A stretch of DNA of 64,000 bases from Defluviicoccus sp. (GCA_029624735.1 JARSSM010000022.1:1-64000); one strand, 5' to 3'. Shown: positions 52,463 through 60,935, counted from the first letter of the stretch. Translations and numbers: made by a program. The notes: generated by a model not told the origin, from the sequence alone.

Positions 52463-54160
52463 ATGTCCATGCCTGCGATCTTCCGCACATGTCCGGAGAC
52501 CGGGCTCAAGATCCATGGCTCCGCCGAAACGCTGATCAAGATCAATGCCGTCGTTGCGGTCGTTTTTCTGGCTCTTGGTGGCTTCTTGGGCTTGCTGGTC
52601 GCCATGACACGCTGGCCCGCCGTGCACCTGCTGCCGGCCGAGTGGTTCTACCTGGTGTTGACCGGGCACGGCATCAATGTGCTGATCTTCTGGATCATTT
52701 TTTTTGAAGTTGCCGTTCTTTATTTCGCCTCGGCTGTCCTGCTCAACTGCCGCCTCGCGACCCCCATCATCGCCTGGGCCGCCTTCGTGCTCATGGTCGT
52801 CGGTGCGGTGATGAACAACGTCGCCGTGTTCCAGGGCGAGTCGAGCGTGATGTTCACCTCCTACGTGCCGATGCCGGCGGCGCCTCATTTCTACCTCGGC
52901 CTGATCCTGTTCGCCGTCGGCGCGCTTGTTGCCGTCTTCGTCTTTTTCGGCACTCTGGTCGTTGCCCGTCAGGAGAGAACCTACGAGGGCTCGGTCCCGC
53001 TCGTGACCTTTGGCGCCATCACGGCAGCAATCATCGCCGTGTTCTCGATCACCTCCGGTGCGCTGGCTCTGATTCCGGCGTTCCTGTGGTCGGTCGGGCT
53101 GGTTAGCCACGTTGATTCTCTGATGTATCGGGTGATCTGGTGGGGCCTCGGCCATTCCTCGCAGCAGATCAACGTCGCGGCCCACGTCGCTGTCTGGTAC
53201 GCCATCGCCGCCCTCGTGCTCGGTGCAAAACCGCTCTCTGAGAAGGTGAGCCGGACCGCATTCCTGCTCTACATCGCCTTCCTGCAGATCGCATCAGCGC
53301 ATCACATCCTTGCTGACCCTGGGATCACGTCGGAATGGAAGGTGTTCAACACCAGCTACGCGATGTACCTCGCGGTGCTGGGAAGCATGATCCACGGCAT
53401 GAGCATCCCCGGCGCGATCGAAGCCGCGCAACGCCGCAATGGCTTCACGCACGGCATGTTCGAGTGGCTGCGCAGAGGGCCATGGGGCAATCCGGCCTTC
53501 GCCGCGCTGGTACTCTCGGTGGTGATGTTCGGCATCGCGGGCGGCATTACGGGCGTCGTCCTGGGCGCAGAGCAGCTCAACCTCCTGATGCACAACACGC
53601 TCTACGTGCCTGGGCACTTCCACGCGACGGTCGTTGCCGGCACCACGCTTGCCTTCATGGGCATCACCTATCCGCTGGTGCCGCTGATCTTCCGCCGCGA
53701 GCTGGTGATGAAGAAGGTGGCGCAGTGGCAGCCGTACCTGTTCGGCATCGGCGCCCTCGGCATTTCCTTGTTCATGATGGGCGCCGGCACGCTGGGCGTC
53801 TCCCGCCGGCACTGGGACATCGCGTTCACTGAGGCTCCTGTCCCCTATGACTACCCGCCGACGGCGTACCTGATGCTGGGCTTGAACGGTCTGTTCGCGA
53901 TCATGGCGACGATCGGCGGCATCATGTTTGTGGTCGTCATCGTCTCCTCGATCCTGTTTGGAGCCAAGCGCGGCGAGGCCGAGATCAAGCGTAACCCGGT
54001 TGTATTCCAGGGTGGGGCGGTGGCGGTCTCCGGCTATGGCAGCGAGGGGACGCTGCGGCTGCCGGGAACCGTCGTTCTTGTCAGCTTGTTCTTCGTCTCG
54101 TTCGTTCTGTACTACTTCATTAACTGGAAGTACTTGTCGGAGGTTTGGCCGCTGCATTAG
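52463..54160 (+). CDS. heme-copper enzyme subunit I lacking the active-site tyrosine: candidate CuA-type nitric oxide reductase
   Basis: A 565-residue, about 13-helix subunit of the heme-copper superfamily, closest in feel to the B (ba3) family (HHILADPGI, VPGHFHATV). The six metal-binding histidines are kept: His69 and His387 for low-spin haem, His385 for high-spin haem, His231, His280 and His281 for the active-site metal. The motif that in oxygen reductases is HPEVY or similar reads HSSQQ (231-235), so the cross-linked Tyr is Gln235. Loss of this Tyr is a mark of NO reductases. Its place between NO-related genes behind an FNR-type box supports that. Recently described CuA-containing NO reductases (eNOR/sNOR groups) are the likely relatives; the subgroup is not settled. 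Confidence 0.85.
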   Translation: MSMPAIFRTCPETGLKIHGSAETLIKINAVVAVVFLALGGFLGLLVAMTRWPAVHLLPAEWFYLVLTGHGINVLIFWIIFFEVAVLYFASAVLLNCRLATPIIAWAAFVLMVVGAVMNNVAVFQGESSVMFTSYVPMPAAPHFYLGLILFAVGALVAVFVFFGTLVVARQERTYEGSVPLVTFGAITAAIIAVFSITSGALALIPAFLWSVGLVSHVDSLMYRVIWWGLGHSSQQINVAAHVAVWYAIAALVLGAKPLSEKVSRTAFLLYIAFLQIASAHHILADPGITSEWKVFNTSYAMYLAVLGSMIHGMSIPGAIEAAQRRNGFTHGMFEWLRRGPWGNPAFAALVLSVVMFGIAGGITGVVLGAEQLNLLMHNTLYVPGHFHATVVAGTTLAFMGITYPLVPLIFRRELVMKKVAQWQPYLFGIGALGISLFMMGAGTLGVSRRHWDIAFTEAPVPYDYPPTAYLMLGLNGLFAIMATIGGIMFVVVIVSSILFGAKRGEAEIKRNPVVFQGGAVAVSGYGSEGTLRLPGTVVLVSLFFVSFVLYYFINWKYLSEVWPLH

Positions 54161-54335
54161 CGGCACGCTGCCCCGGGTCGCGGAACTCTTTCTCGTTTCG
54201 CGCACCCGGCCGGCGCCCGCTCTGCTTGGCCGCGCCGCAATTCGGAGATGAGAGCGATGCTGCGATTTCACCCGCGCCGTCTCGATGTGGCGGGTGAACC
54301 GGCGGCAAGCCGGTGATGACGCGGAGGCGGACGAC

Positions 54336-55205
54336 GTGGCTAGGGACGAGGCAAGTGGGTGGCTGCGGACGCTGATCGGGATCGGCCTCGTCGCATCGTT
54401 TGCAGTTGGTCATGCCGCTGCGGCGGCGGCGGCGCTCGATGCGGACACGGCGCTCGAAGCCAGCAAGGCCGCCATCGGGCGCCCGGTCAGCGACTATGCG
54501 TTTGTCAATCCGCTTAACCGCACCGTGCATTTGAGCGACTTCCGCGGCCGGCCGCTGGTGGTAAACATGGTCTATACCGCCTGCTCAGACATCTGTCCGA
54601 CAGTCTCGCAGTCGCTTGCCGATGCCGTTGCGATCGCGCGCGATGCGCTCGGCCGCGACAGCTTTGCCGTTATTACCGTGGGGTTCGACGCCCGTCGAGA
54701 TACGCCGGAGCGGATGCGCGCGTACGCCCGCAGCCATGGCCTCAGCGTCGAGGGCTGGGAGTTCTTGAGCGGCCCTGCCGATAGTGTCGATGGCCTCGCC
54801 AACGCGATCGGCTTCCAATACATCCCCGGCCCGCAAGGGTTCGATCATGTCGCCCAGACGACGGTCATCGATGCCGGGGGACGGGTCTACCGGCAGATCT
54901 ACGGCGCGGCCTTTGAGCCGCCGGTACTGGTCGAGCCGCTCAAGGAACTGCTCTGGGGAACGCCCACCAGTACCAATGCTGCCTCCACTTTATTCGATCG
55001 CATCCGCTTGATCTGCACCGTCTACGATCCCGCAAGCGGGCGCTACCGGTTCAGCTACGCAATCTTCATCAGTATCGGCTTGAGCGGCCTGACCCTGATC
55101 GTGGTCGGCTGGATTATCGTTCGCGCATGGTGGCGGGCGCGGCGGAACGGAACGGCATGGACAAAGCTCAAAAAACTGACACCGCGGACCCCTTCGCATT
55201 CCTGA
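54336..55205 (+). CDS. SCO1/SenC-type copper chaperone with C-terminal membrane helix
   Basis: A 289-residue protein with an N-terminal signal or anchor (about residues 10-30), a thioredoxin-like SCO domain with the copper motif ACSDICPTV and the distal His in GFDHVAQTTV, and a C-terminal membrane helix (about 250-275). SCO proteins deliver copper to CuA, which fits the CuA subunit just upstream. The GTG at 54336 with GGAGG was preferred to an ATG at 54285. Its end overlaps the next gene by about 49 bases. The C-terminal helix is an addition to the usual SCO plan. Confidence 0.88.
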   Translation: MARDEASGWLRTLIGIGLVASFAVGHAAAAAAALDADTALEASKAAIGRPVSDYAFVNPLNRTVHLSDFRGRPLVVNMVYTACSDICPTVSQSLADAVAIARDALGRDSFAVITVGFDARRDTPERMRAYARSHGLSVEGWEFLSGPADSVDGLANAIGFQYIPGPQGFDHVAQTTVIDAGGRVYRQIYGAAFEPPVLVEPLKELLWGTPTSTNAASTLFDRIRLICTVYDPASGRYRFSYAIFISIGLSGLTLIVVGWIIVRAWWRARRNGTAWTKLKKLTPRTPSHS

Positions 55206-56764
55206 AGCGGCCCTTGCGCGCCGCTTACATGCGCTGCGACCGGTTCCTCGATTACACCTTCGGCAGCCGCGACAATCCATTCTACAGCCTGGGCGGACTG
55301 GGCTTCTTCCTTTACTGGATTATTGCCGTCAGCGGCATTTATGTCTTTGCCTTCTTTGATACCGGACTGACCGAAGCCTACGAGTCGGTCGAGGCGATGA
55401 CGCATATCCAGTGGTGGCTGGGCGGCGTCATGCGCAGCCTGCATCGCTATGCGTCGGACGGCCTGATCCTCGTGATCGGGCTGCACATCATGCGCGAGTT
55501 TGCCTTCGATCGCTATCGCGGGACCCGCTGGTACTCGTGGGTGTTGGGTGTTCCGACGGTGGCGCTCGCGTTTGCCGCCGGCATCACCGGCTACTGGCTG
55601 GTATGGGACCGGCTGGCCCAGTACGTCGCCGAAACGACCGCCGAGATCCTCGACCGGCTGCCGATCTTCGGCTCGCCGATCGCGCGCAACTTCCTGGCAC
55701 CCAGCTATGTCGATGACCGCTTCTTCACGCTGATGCTGTTCATCCACATCGCGCTGCCGCTGGTGATGCTGTTCATCATGTGGTTTCACGTCAACCGGGT
55801 GAACCGGCCGCGCATCAACCCGCCGCGAAACCTGGCGATCGCAAGCCTGGTTCTGTTGATTGCGTTGAGCCTGGTCTATCCCGCTTTGAGCCAAGGGCCG
55901 GCCGAGCTGTCGCGCGTCCCCTCCCCCGTCAGCCTCGACTGGTATTACCTCTGGTCGTATCCGCTGGTCGACCTCTGGGGTCCTGGCGGGGTGTGGCTCG
56001 TCTACTTTCTCGGCAGCTTCGCGCTGATGATCATGCCCTGGCTGCCGCCCTTGAAGCGAAGCGCGCCCGCCGTCGTCGACCTCGACAACTGCAACGGATG
56101 CACGCGCTGTGCGGTCGACTGCCCCTATGGTGCCATCCGCATGGCGGTGCGCACCGACGGCAAGCCGTTCGAGCGGGAGGCGGTGGTAAACCCGGCCCAA
56201 TGCGTCAGCTGCGGCATCTGCACGGGCGCCTGTCCGACGGCGACACCGTTCCGGCGCGCCGCCGCCCTGGTTCCAGGCATCGACTTGGGCGGCCTGCCGC
56301 TGGTGATGGTGCGCGAACGAACCCACAAGGCAGCGGCCGGGCTTGCCGGCGCCGCACGGGTGGTGGTTTTCGGTTGTGACCACGGCGGTGCGATCGCCGC
56401 GCTCAACAGTACATCGGTTGGCGGCGTCAGCCTGCCGTGCACCGGGATGCTGCCGCCCTCGATGATCGACTATGTGTTGAGCCGCAGGCTTGCGGAGGGG
56501 GTGGTCATCACCGGCTGCCGCGATGGCGAATGCCGGTTCCGGCTCGGCCCGCAGTGGACCGAAGAGCGAATAGAGGGCAAGCGCGACCCGCAGTTGCGCG
56601 CCCGCGTGCCGCGCGAACGCATTTTGCGGGTCTGGGCAGGGCCGGCGGAGATGGCGCGCTTGGCTCGTGAGATCGCCTCGTTCCAGCAGCGGCTGGCGAC
56701 GGCCGGCAACGCCGCCGCAGCGCCCGCTCCCGCCGAAGCGGGCCAGACGGTGGTGGCCGAATGA
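55157..56764 (+). CDS. fusion: cytochrome b + bis-[4Fe-4S] ferredoxin + MvhD-like domain
   Basis: A 535-residue three-part protein. Residues about 1-295 are a membrane cytochrome b with two His pairs each separated by 13 residues (LHRYASDGLILVIGLH and IHIALPLVMLFIMWFH), ligands for two b haems. About 312-375 is a ferredoxin with CNGCTRCAVDCP and CVSCGICTGACP. About 395-505 resembles the delta subunit of methyl-viologen-reducing hydrogenase: VVFGCDHGG, LPCTGMLPPSMIDY and GCRDGECRFRLG supply the cysteines of a [2Fe-2S] site. It may carry electrons between the cytoplasm or quinone pool and the NO-reductase-like enzyme. It overlaps the next gene by four bases. Confidence 0.88.
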   Translation: MDKAQKTDTADPFAFLKRPLRAAYMRCDRFLDYTFGSRDNPFYSLGGLGFFLYWIIAVSGIYVFAFFDTGLTEAYESVEAMTHIQWWLGGVMRSLHRYASDGLILVIGLHIMREFAFDRYRGTRWYSWVLGVPTVALAFAAGITGYWLVWDRLAQYVAETTAEILDRLPIFGSPIARNFLAPSYVDDRFFTLMLFIHIALPLVMLFIMWFHVNRVNRPRINPPRNLAIASLVLLIALSLVYPALSQGPAELSRVPSPVSLDWYYLWSYPLVDLWGPGGVWLVYFLGSFALMIMPWLPPLKRSAPAVVDLDNCNGCTRCAVDCPYGAIRMAVRTDGKPFEREAVVNPAQCVSCGICTGACPTATPFRRAAALVPGIDLGGLPLVMVRERTHKAAAGLAGAARVVVFGCDHGGAIAALNSTSVGGVSLPCTGMLPPSMIDYVLSRRLAEGVVITGCRDGECRFRLGPQWTEERIEGKRDPQLRARVPRERILRVWAGPAEMARLAREIASFQQRLATAGNAAAAPAPAEAGQTVVAE

Positions 56765-57255
56765 AACCGCTTCGCCACGCAGCCCAAGCCGCATTCGTGC
56801 TCATCACCCTCGGGCTGATCGGCTATTTCTCAGCATCACCGCCCTATGCCCGCGTGCCGCCGGAAAGCGCCCTCATCAAGCTGAGTTTTGCCCATGCGGC
56901 CGCCAAGAAGGGCGGGTGCCGCGAGCTGTCGGCAGAGGAACTCGAACGATTGGCCCCCAACATGCGGCGCAAGACAATCTGCTCCCGCGAACGACTGCCG
57001 GTCGACATCGAGGTCCTACTTGATGGCGCGCCGCTCTACGCCGAGCGTCTGCCGCCGACCGGCCTTTCCGGCGACGGCCCCTCGCGCGTCTATGAACGTT
57101 TCGTCGTGCCGGCAGGATCGCACTCGCTCGTGCTCCGGTTGCGCGACTCCGAGCGCGCGGCAGGTTTCGATTACGAGACGACCCACGCGGTGACGCTGGC
57201 GGCCGGCGAGAGCCTCGCCATCGACTTCTTTCAAGGAGGATTCAGGTTTGAGTGA
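56761..57255 (+). CDS. membrane-anchored protein of the NO-reductase cluster (unknown function)
   Basis: A 164-residue protein with one N-terminal membrane helix (about residues 8-26) and an exported domain. Two cysteines (GGCRELSAEELERLAP and KTICSRERLPVD) could pair. The C-terminal half has a beta-sandwich look (VPAGSHSLVLRLRDS). Its ATG overlaps the stop of the cytochrome b fusion, and its end overlaps hemerythrin 6, so it belongs to the operon. An accessory or assembly role is likely but unproven. Confidence 0.65.
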   Translation: MKPLRHAAQAAFVLITLGLIGYFSASPPYARVPPESALIKLSFAHAAAKKGGCRELSAEELERLAPNMRRKTICSRERLPVDIEVLLDGAPLYAERLPPTGLSGDGPSRVYERFVVPAGSHSLVLRLRDSERAAGFDYETTHAVTLAAGESLAIDFFQGGFRFE

Positions 57256-57655
57256 GGCTCCGGCACGTGTCGTCTGGCGCAACGAGTTCTCCCTCGGGAT
57301 CCCTGCGGTCGACCATGAGCACCGGGAGATGGTGGCGTTGATCAACGAGATCTTCGTTCGCATCGAGGCAGACGACACCGAAACGATCGCAGACGATCTC
57401 GGCGAGATCCACGCCCGTATCAGTGCCCATTTTGCCCTCGAAGAACAAATCATGCGCCGCGAGGGTTACGACCAGTTCGACGACCACAAGGCGGACCACG
57501 AACACCTGCTCGACGACATCCGCGAAATCATGGATGCGTACGCAGACGGCAGCTACGGCGACCGCAAGGATGCCTTCGCCGGCCGCCTGCAGCGCTGGTT
57601 CGTCGATCACTTCAAGACCAAGGACGCCCGCCTGCACAGGCGCTTGAGGACGTGA
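57248..57655 (+). CDS. bacteriohemerythrin 6
   Basis: A 135-residue hemerythrin with the full ligand pattern: VDHEHREMV, HFALEEQIM, HKADHEHLL and WFVDHFKTKD. The start is a TTG at 57248, favoured because GGAGG lies 7-8 bases upstream and it overlaps the previous stop. It closes the operon that begins with the small subunit at 51705 and converges with nirX. Confidence 0.92.
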   Translation: MSEAPARVVWRNEFSLGIPAVDHEHREMVALINEIFVRIEADDTETIADDLGEIHARISAHFALEEQIMRREGYDQFDDHKADHEHLLDDIREIMDAYADGSYGDRKDAFAGRLQRWFVDHFKTKDARLHRRLRT

Positions 57656-57679
57656 GACCACCCCAAGAGGCAGCCGGGC

Positions 57680-58687
57680 TCACGCTGCGGGAATACGCAG
57701 ACGCTGTCCCGAGTGCAGGGTGAGAAGAGCAAGCACCCCTGGATATCTCCCGACAATCGCTGGAATGCGCGAAGGCGGCGCAACGTAGAGCGCCGTTGAC
57801 AGGGCATCCGCCAGCGTCGCTCGCGGCGCCACGACCGTGACGGCGGCAAACGCGTCGGCACTGCGGCCGGTATCAGGCACGAACAGGTGGTGGAAGCGCG
57901 CCGCAGGATCGAAGGCGGTCGCGGCGCCGGCCGAGCTCGCAATGGCGCCATCGCGCAGCGGCAACGAAAGCGGTTCGGCCGCGGCGCTTGGCGGGGCTGC
58001 AAGGGCAATCGACCACGGCGGCTCCGCTGGCGCCGGCCCCAGGGCACGGATCTCGCCCATTTCGACGAGCACGTTCGTGTATCCGCGGGCACGCAACAGG
58101 TCCGCGACCCGGTCGGTAATGTAGCCTTGGGCGATGCCGTTAAAGGTCAGGGCCATCCCTGGCGCAAGCGCGATCCGTTCGCTGCGGACGCTCAAGCGCC
58201 GGCAGCCGACCCGGCTGCACGCTTCCGCGATCGCTGCCGGCGGCGGACCGGAGCAAGCGTCCGGATGGGCGGTGAAGTGATCCGCATACGCCTGCCACAG
58301 CGGCTGCACAGTTACATCGAAGGCACCGCCGGTCTGTTCGCCGACGGTGGCGCTCAGACGCAGCAGGCGGAAAAGATCGAGCGATGGGCGGTCAAGAACC
58401 CCGTTCGCGTTCAAGCGCGACAGCGCCGAGTCAGGGCGATAGAGACTGAACTCCCGTTCCAGCCGCTCAACCTCATCGAGGCAGGCACGGACGGCTGCCT
58501 TGCTGGCGTGCTCGGCCGCTCCCACAAGGATCAGCCGCGCCGGCGCGCCCAGCGCCGTTCCCTCCCAGACGTGGAAGGCTGGCGCTGCCGGCGCCACGCG
58601 GCCGGTCATCAGCGCAGCAGCGGTGCCGGCGACGATCGTGAGCGCGCGGCGGCGGCTCAGGATCAGTGGAGGAGAGCAAGTCCGCAT
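57680..58687 (-). CDS. nirX: ApbE-type FAD:protein FMN transferase (NirX/NosX-like)
   Basis: A 335-residue exported flavin transferase. A twin-arginine-like signal (SRRRALTIV) leads to the ApbE fold: FSLYRPDSALSRLN, GGAFDVTVQPLW, LTFNGIAQGYITDRVAD and the metal-binding region LADALSTALYV. ApbE proteins attach FMN to a Thr or Ser of partner proteins. The partner is probably the NirI-like protein directly upstream, whose stop codon abuts this ATG. Paracoccus has the same pair, nirI-nirX, beside nirS. Confidence 0.9.
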   Translation of the reverse strand: MRTCSPPLILSRRRALTIVAGTAAALMTGRVAPAAPAFHVWEGTALGAPARLILVGAAEHASKAAVRACLDEVERLEREFSLYRPDSALSRLNANGVLDRPSLDLFRLLRLSATVGEQTGGAFDVTVQPLWQAYADHFTAHPDACSGPPPAAIAEACSRVGCRRLSVRSERIALAPGMALTFNGIAQGYITDRVADLLRARGYTNVLVEMGEIRALGPAPAEPPWSIALAAPPSAAAEPLSLPLRDGAIASSAGAATAFDPAARFHHLFVPDTGRSADAFAAVTVVAPRATLADALSTALYVAPPSRIPAIVGRYPGVLALLTLHSGQRLRIPAA

Positions 58688-60799
58688 TCAAACTTCCCCC
58701 CTCTTCACGCCGGCGCCGGTCGCAAGCGCCTCGCGCCGCTCGCGCCGTTTGCGCCGTGCGGCAAGCGGCGGGCACAGCGCGTCGTCAGCGTAGACGCGCT
58801 GGCAATTGAGGCAGTGGATGCATTCATTGGGATTGATCTGTCCCTCCGGGTGGATCGCCTGCACCGGACAGCGCTGGAAGCAGATGCCGCACTCGCGGCC
58901 GCATTGCGGGCGCCGCTTCAGCCACTCGAACATGCGCATGCGGGCCGGGATCGCCAGCGCAGCGCCAAGCGGACACAGGTAGCGGCAGAAGAAGCGCTCG
59001 ATGAACAGCCCCGCAAGCAGCAGAGCGATGGCGTAGACAACGAAAGGCCACTCGCGGAGGAACGTCATCGACATGACGGTCTTGAACGGCTCGATCTCGG
59101 CGCCCACAAACGCAAGCCGCGTCGAACCGAGGGACACTGCGAAAAGACCCAAGAAGATGATGTACTTGAGTGGCCACAGCCGCTCGTGCAGCGCAAACGG
59201 CACGACGAGTTGCGGCAGCCGCACCAGGCGCGCGGCTTCTGCCAGCAACTCTTGCAGCGCGCCGAACGGACACAGCCAGCCGCAATAAACCCCGCGGCCC
59301 AAGAACAGAAGTGCTGCAGCGACATAGCCCCAGAGAATGAAGATGACGGGATCCAGCAGGAAGAACTCCCACTGAAAGCCGGTCATCAGCGAGTGGACGA
59401 AGGTGAGCACGTTGACGACAGAAAGCTGGCCACCCGCCCACCAGCCGAGCCAGAGGAGCGTCACCGCGAGGTAGGCGAGCCGCAAACGGCGATAGAAGAC
59501 CGGCCGCCGGACGACGGCTTCCTGAAACACCAACACCACGCTGAGCACAATCAGCATCACCGACACGGCTGCGATCGCGGACCAGCGGCTGCGCCAGGTT
59601 TCCTGCCACAGGGGTGGGGCATCGGCGAACGATGGCTGCTCCGCGACCGGCGCATCCGCCGGCTGCGGAGACAGGACGTAGCGCGCCGGCAGTGCGTAGT
59701 CGATGGAGAGGATCGCCTCTGCACTGGCTCCACCGTCCGGCACCAGAACATCAAGCCGCCACGGCGCGCCCGCATCGAAGCCAGCATCAGCGGGGATCAC
59801 AAACACGCCGATCTCGCGAAACTCAGGGCCTCCGGCGGTGCGCAACGCCTCGACATTGACATAGCCCGCCGTCGTCAGGCCGAAGGTGCGCGCGCCTTGA
59901 ACCAGTTGCAGCCGCTCGAAATGGCCAGAGCGGACAAATGCCGTCCCCTTGACGGAGACAAGGCCAGCAGCGGCAATCATGATCGCCTGATCAGCCGCGC
60001 CGAGCATAGCAGCGAGTCGGTTGTAGGCGAGCTTGCCCAACAGGTTCTCGCCGATGCGGGCTGGCGTCGCCAGTCCCACGCAGAGTTCGAGGAGCAGCTT
60101 GGTGCCTTCGGCCTGGGTGAAGCGGCGGCAGCCAATCGAACCATCCGCCGTTAGTTCGGCCCACGTCGCCGGCACGAAGCCCGCAATGTCAACGCGCGCA
60201 GCCGCCGACGCCCGGCCGAGCACGCCTCGCGATCCCGCCACCGCCGTGACAGCGCGGATAACGGCGTCGCGGATCACCGCGCTGCTGACCGAGGCCCCGG
60301 AAATTACGGCTGGGTAGGCCTGATCCGGCGCGGCACCGGTGGCGAGTGTCCCGCGCAGCGTAACGTTGATGCCGGCAAAGCCGGCGACGTAGCGGCGCAG
60401 GTCATCCTCGGTAATGCCGATGACGAGGATCGGCTCGGTCTGGCGGACCAGCAGCGCACCCGTGATCACGCCCGCACCATCGACGCCGACGAGAACATCG
60501 AGCGGCTTGCCCGAGTAACCGGTCGAGCCGAGGGTATCGAAGGTCGACACCACATAGCCGGTGAGCCGCCCATCGGCACCACGCACCGCGGCAGCCGGTG
60601 GTTGCCCTTCGAACGGCCCGGCCGCAGCGGCGCCGGGGAATACGGCATCCAATTCGGCTGCCGACAACGTGCGCCGGCCGCCTTCCGCAGCGAGCGCGAA
60701 ACCCGTTGGCACGGCCAGCATCAGCACCAGCAAACCGACGGCAAGCGCAACGCACGCACACCGCCGCCGCAACAGGTCCGCCCCGCTCGTGCTGGCCAT
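58688..60799 (-). CDS. nirI: NirI/NosR-family membrane flavoprotein-ferredoxin
   Basis: A 703-residue protein with a signal segment, a periplasmic FMN-binding domain (about residues 60-185), a second periplasmic domain, about six membrane helices (about 400-620) with the polyferredoxin-like GVYCGWLCPFGALQE and FFCRYLCPLGAALA, and a C-terminal ferredoxin (CGRECGICFQRCP, CIHCLNCQRVY). The flavinylation motif reads SGASVSS, with Ser172 where Thr is usual. It is divergent from nirS, as nirI is in Paracoccus, where it is needed for nir expression; NosR is the alternative name for the family. Confidence 0.9.
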   Translation of the reverse strand: MASTSGADLLRRRCACVALAVGLLVLMLAVPTGFALAAEGGRRTLSAAELDAVFPGAAAAGPFEGQPPAAAVRGADGRLTGYVVSTFDTLGSTGYSGKPLDVLVGVDGAGVITGALLVRQTEPILVIGITEDDLRRYVAGFAGINVTLRGTLATGAAPDQAYPAVISGASVSSAVIRDAVIRAVTAVAGSRGVLGRASAAARVDIAGFVPATWAELTADGSIGCRRFTQAEGTKLLLELCVGLATPARIGENLLGKLAYNRLAAMLGAADQAIMIAAAGLVSVKGTAFVRSGHFERLQLVQGARTFGLTTAGYVNVEALRTAGGPEFREIGVFVIPADAGFDAGAPWRLDVLVPDGGASAEAILSIDYALPARYVLSPQPADAPVAEQPSFADAPPLWQETWRSRWSAIAAVSVMLIVLSVVLVFQEAVVRRPVFYRRLRLAYLAVTLLWLGWWAGGQLSVVNVLTFVHSLMTGFQWEFFLLDPVIFILWGYVAAALLFLGRGVYCGWLCPFGALQELLAEAARLVRLPQLVVPFALHERLWPLKYIIFLGLFAVSLGSTRLAFVGAEIEPFKTVMSMTFLREWPFVVYAIALLLAGLFIERFFCRYLCPLGAALAIPARMRMFEWLKRRPQCGRECGICFQRCPVQAIHPEGQINPNECIHCLNCQRVYADDALCPPLAARRKRRERREALATGAGVKRGEV

Positions 60800-60921
60800 T
60801 GCCTCGATCACCCTCGCGCCGCCGGCCATCGCCGAAGACAGCCACGAAGTCTAGTGGCGCCGATGACGCGAGCCTTGACGCTGGTTAAGTGCCGATAAGC
60901 CCTTATGCGCTTTGGGGGAAC

Positions 60922-60935
60922 TTGACCAAAGTTAA
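60922..60935 (+). promoter_or_regulatory. FNR/Nnr-type box and promoter of nirS
   Basis: TTGACCAAAGTTAA (one mismatch to TTGAC-N4-GTCAA) is centred 41-42 bases before a likely start near 60970. A -10 like TAGAGT lies at 60959-60964, so the layout fits a class II FNR-type activated promoter for nirS. Confidence 0.8.

Noticed and set aside
55055-56794. Minus-strand open frame of 579 codons
   Set aside because: It is antisense to the cytochrome b/ferredoxin fusion; low-complexity composition and no motif.
57887-60154. Very long open frame (755 codons) on the plus strand
   Set aside because: It is antisense to nirX and nirI, rich in Arg/Pro/His, has no motif, and arises from high GC content.
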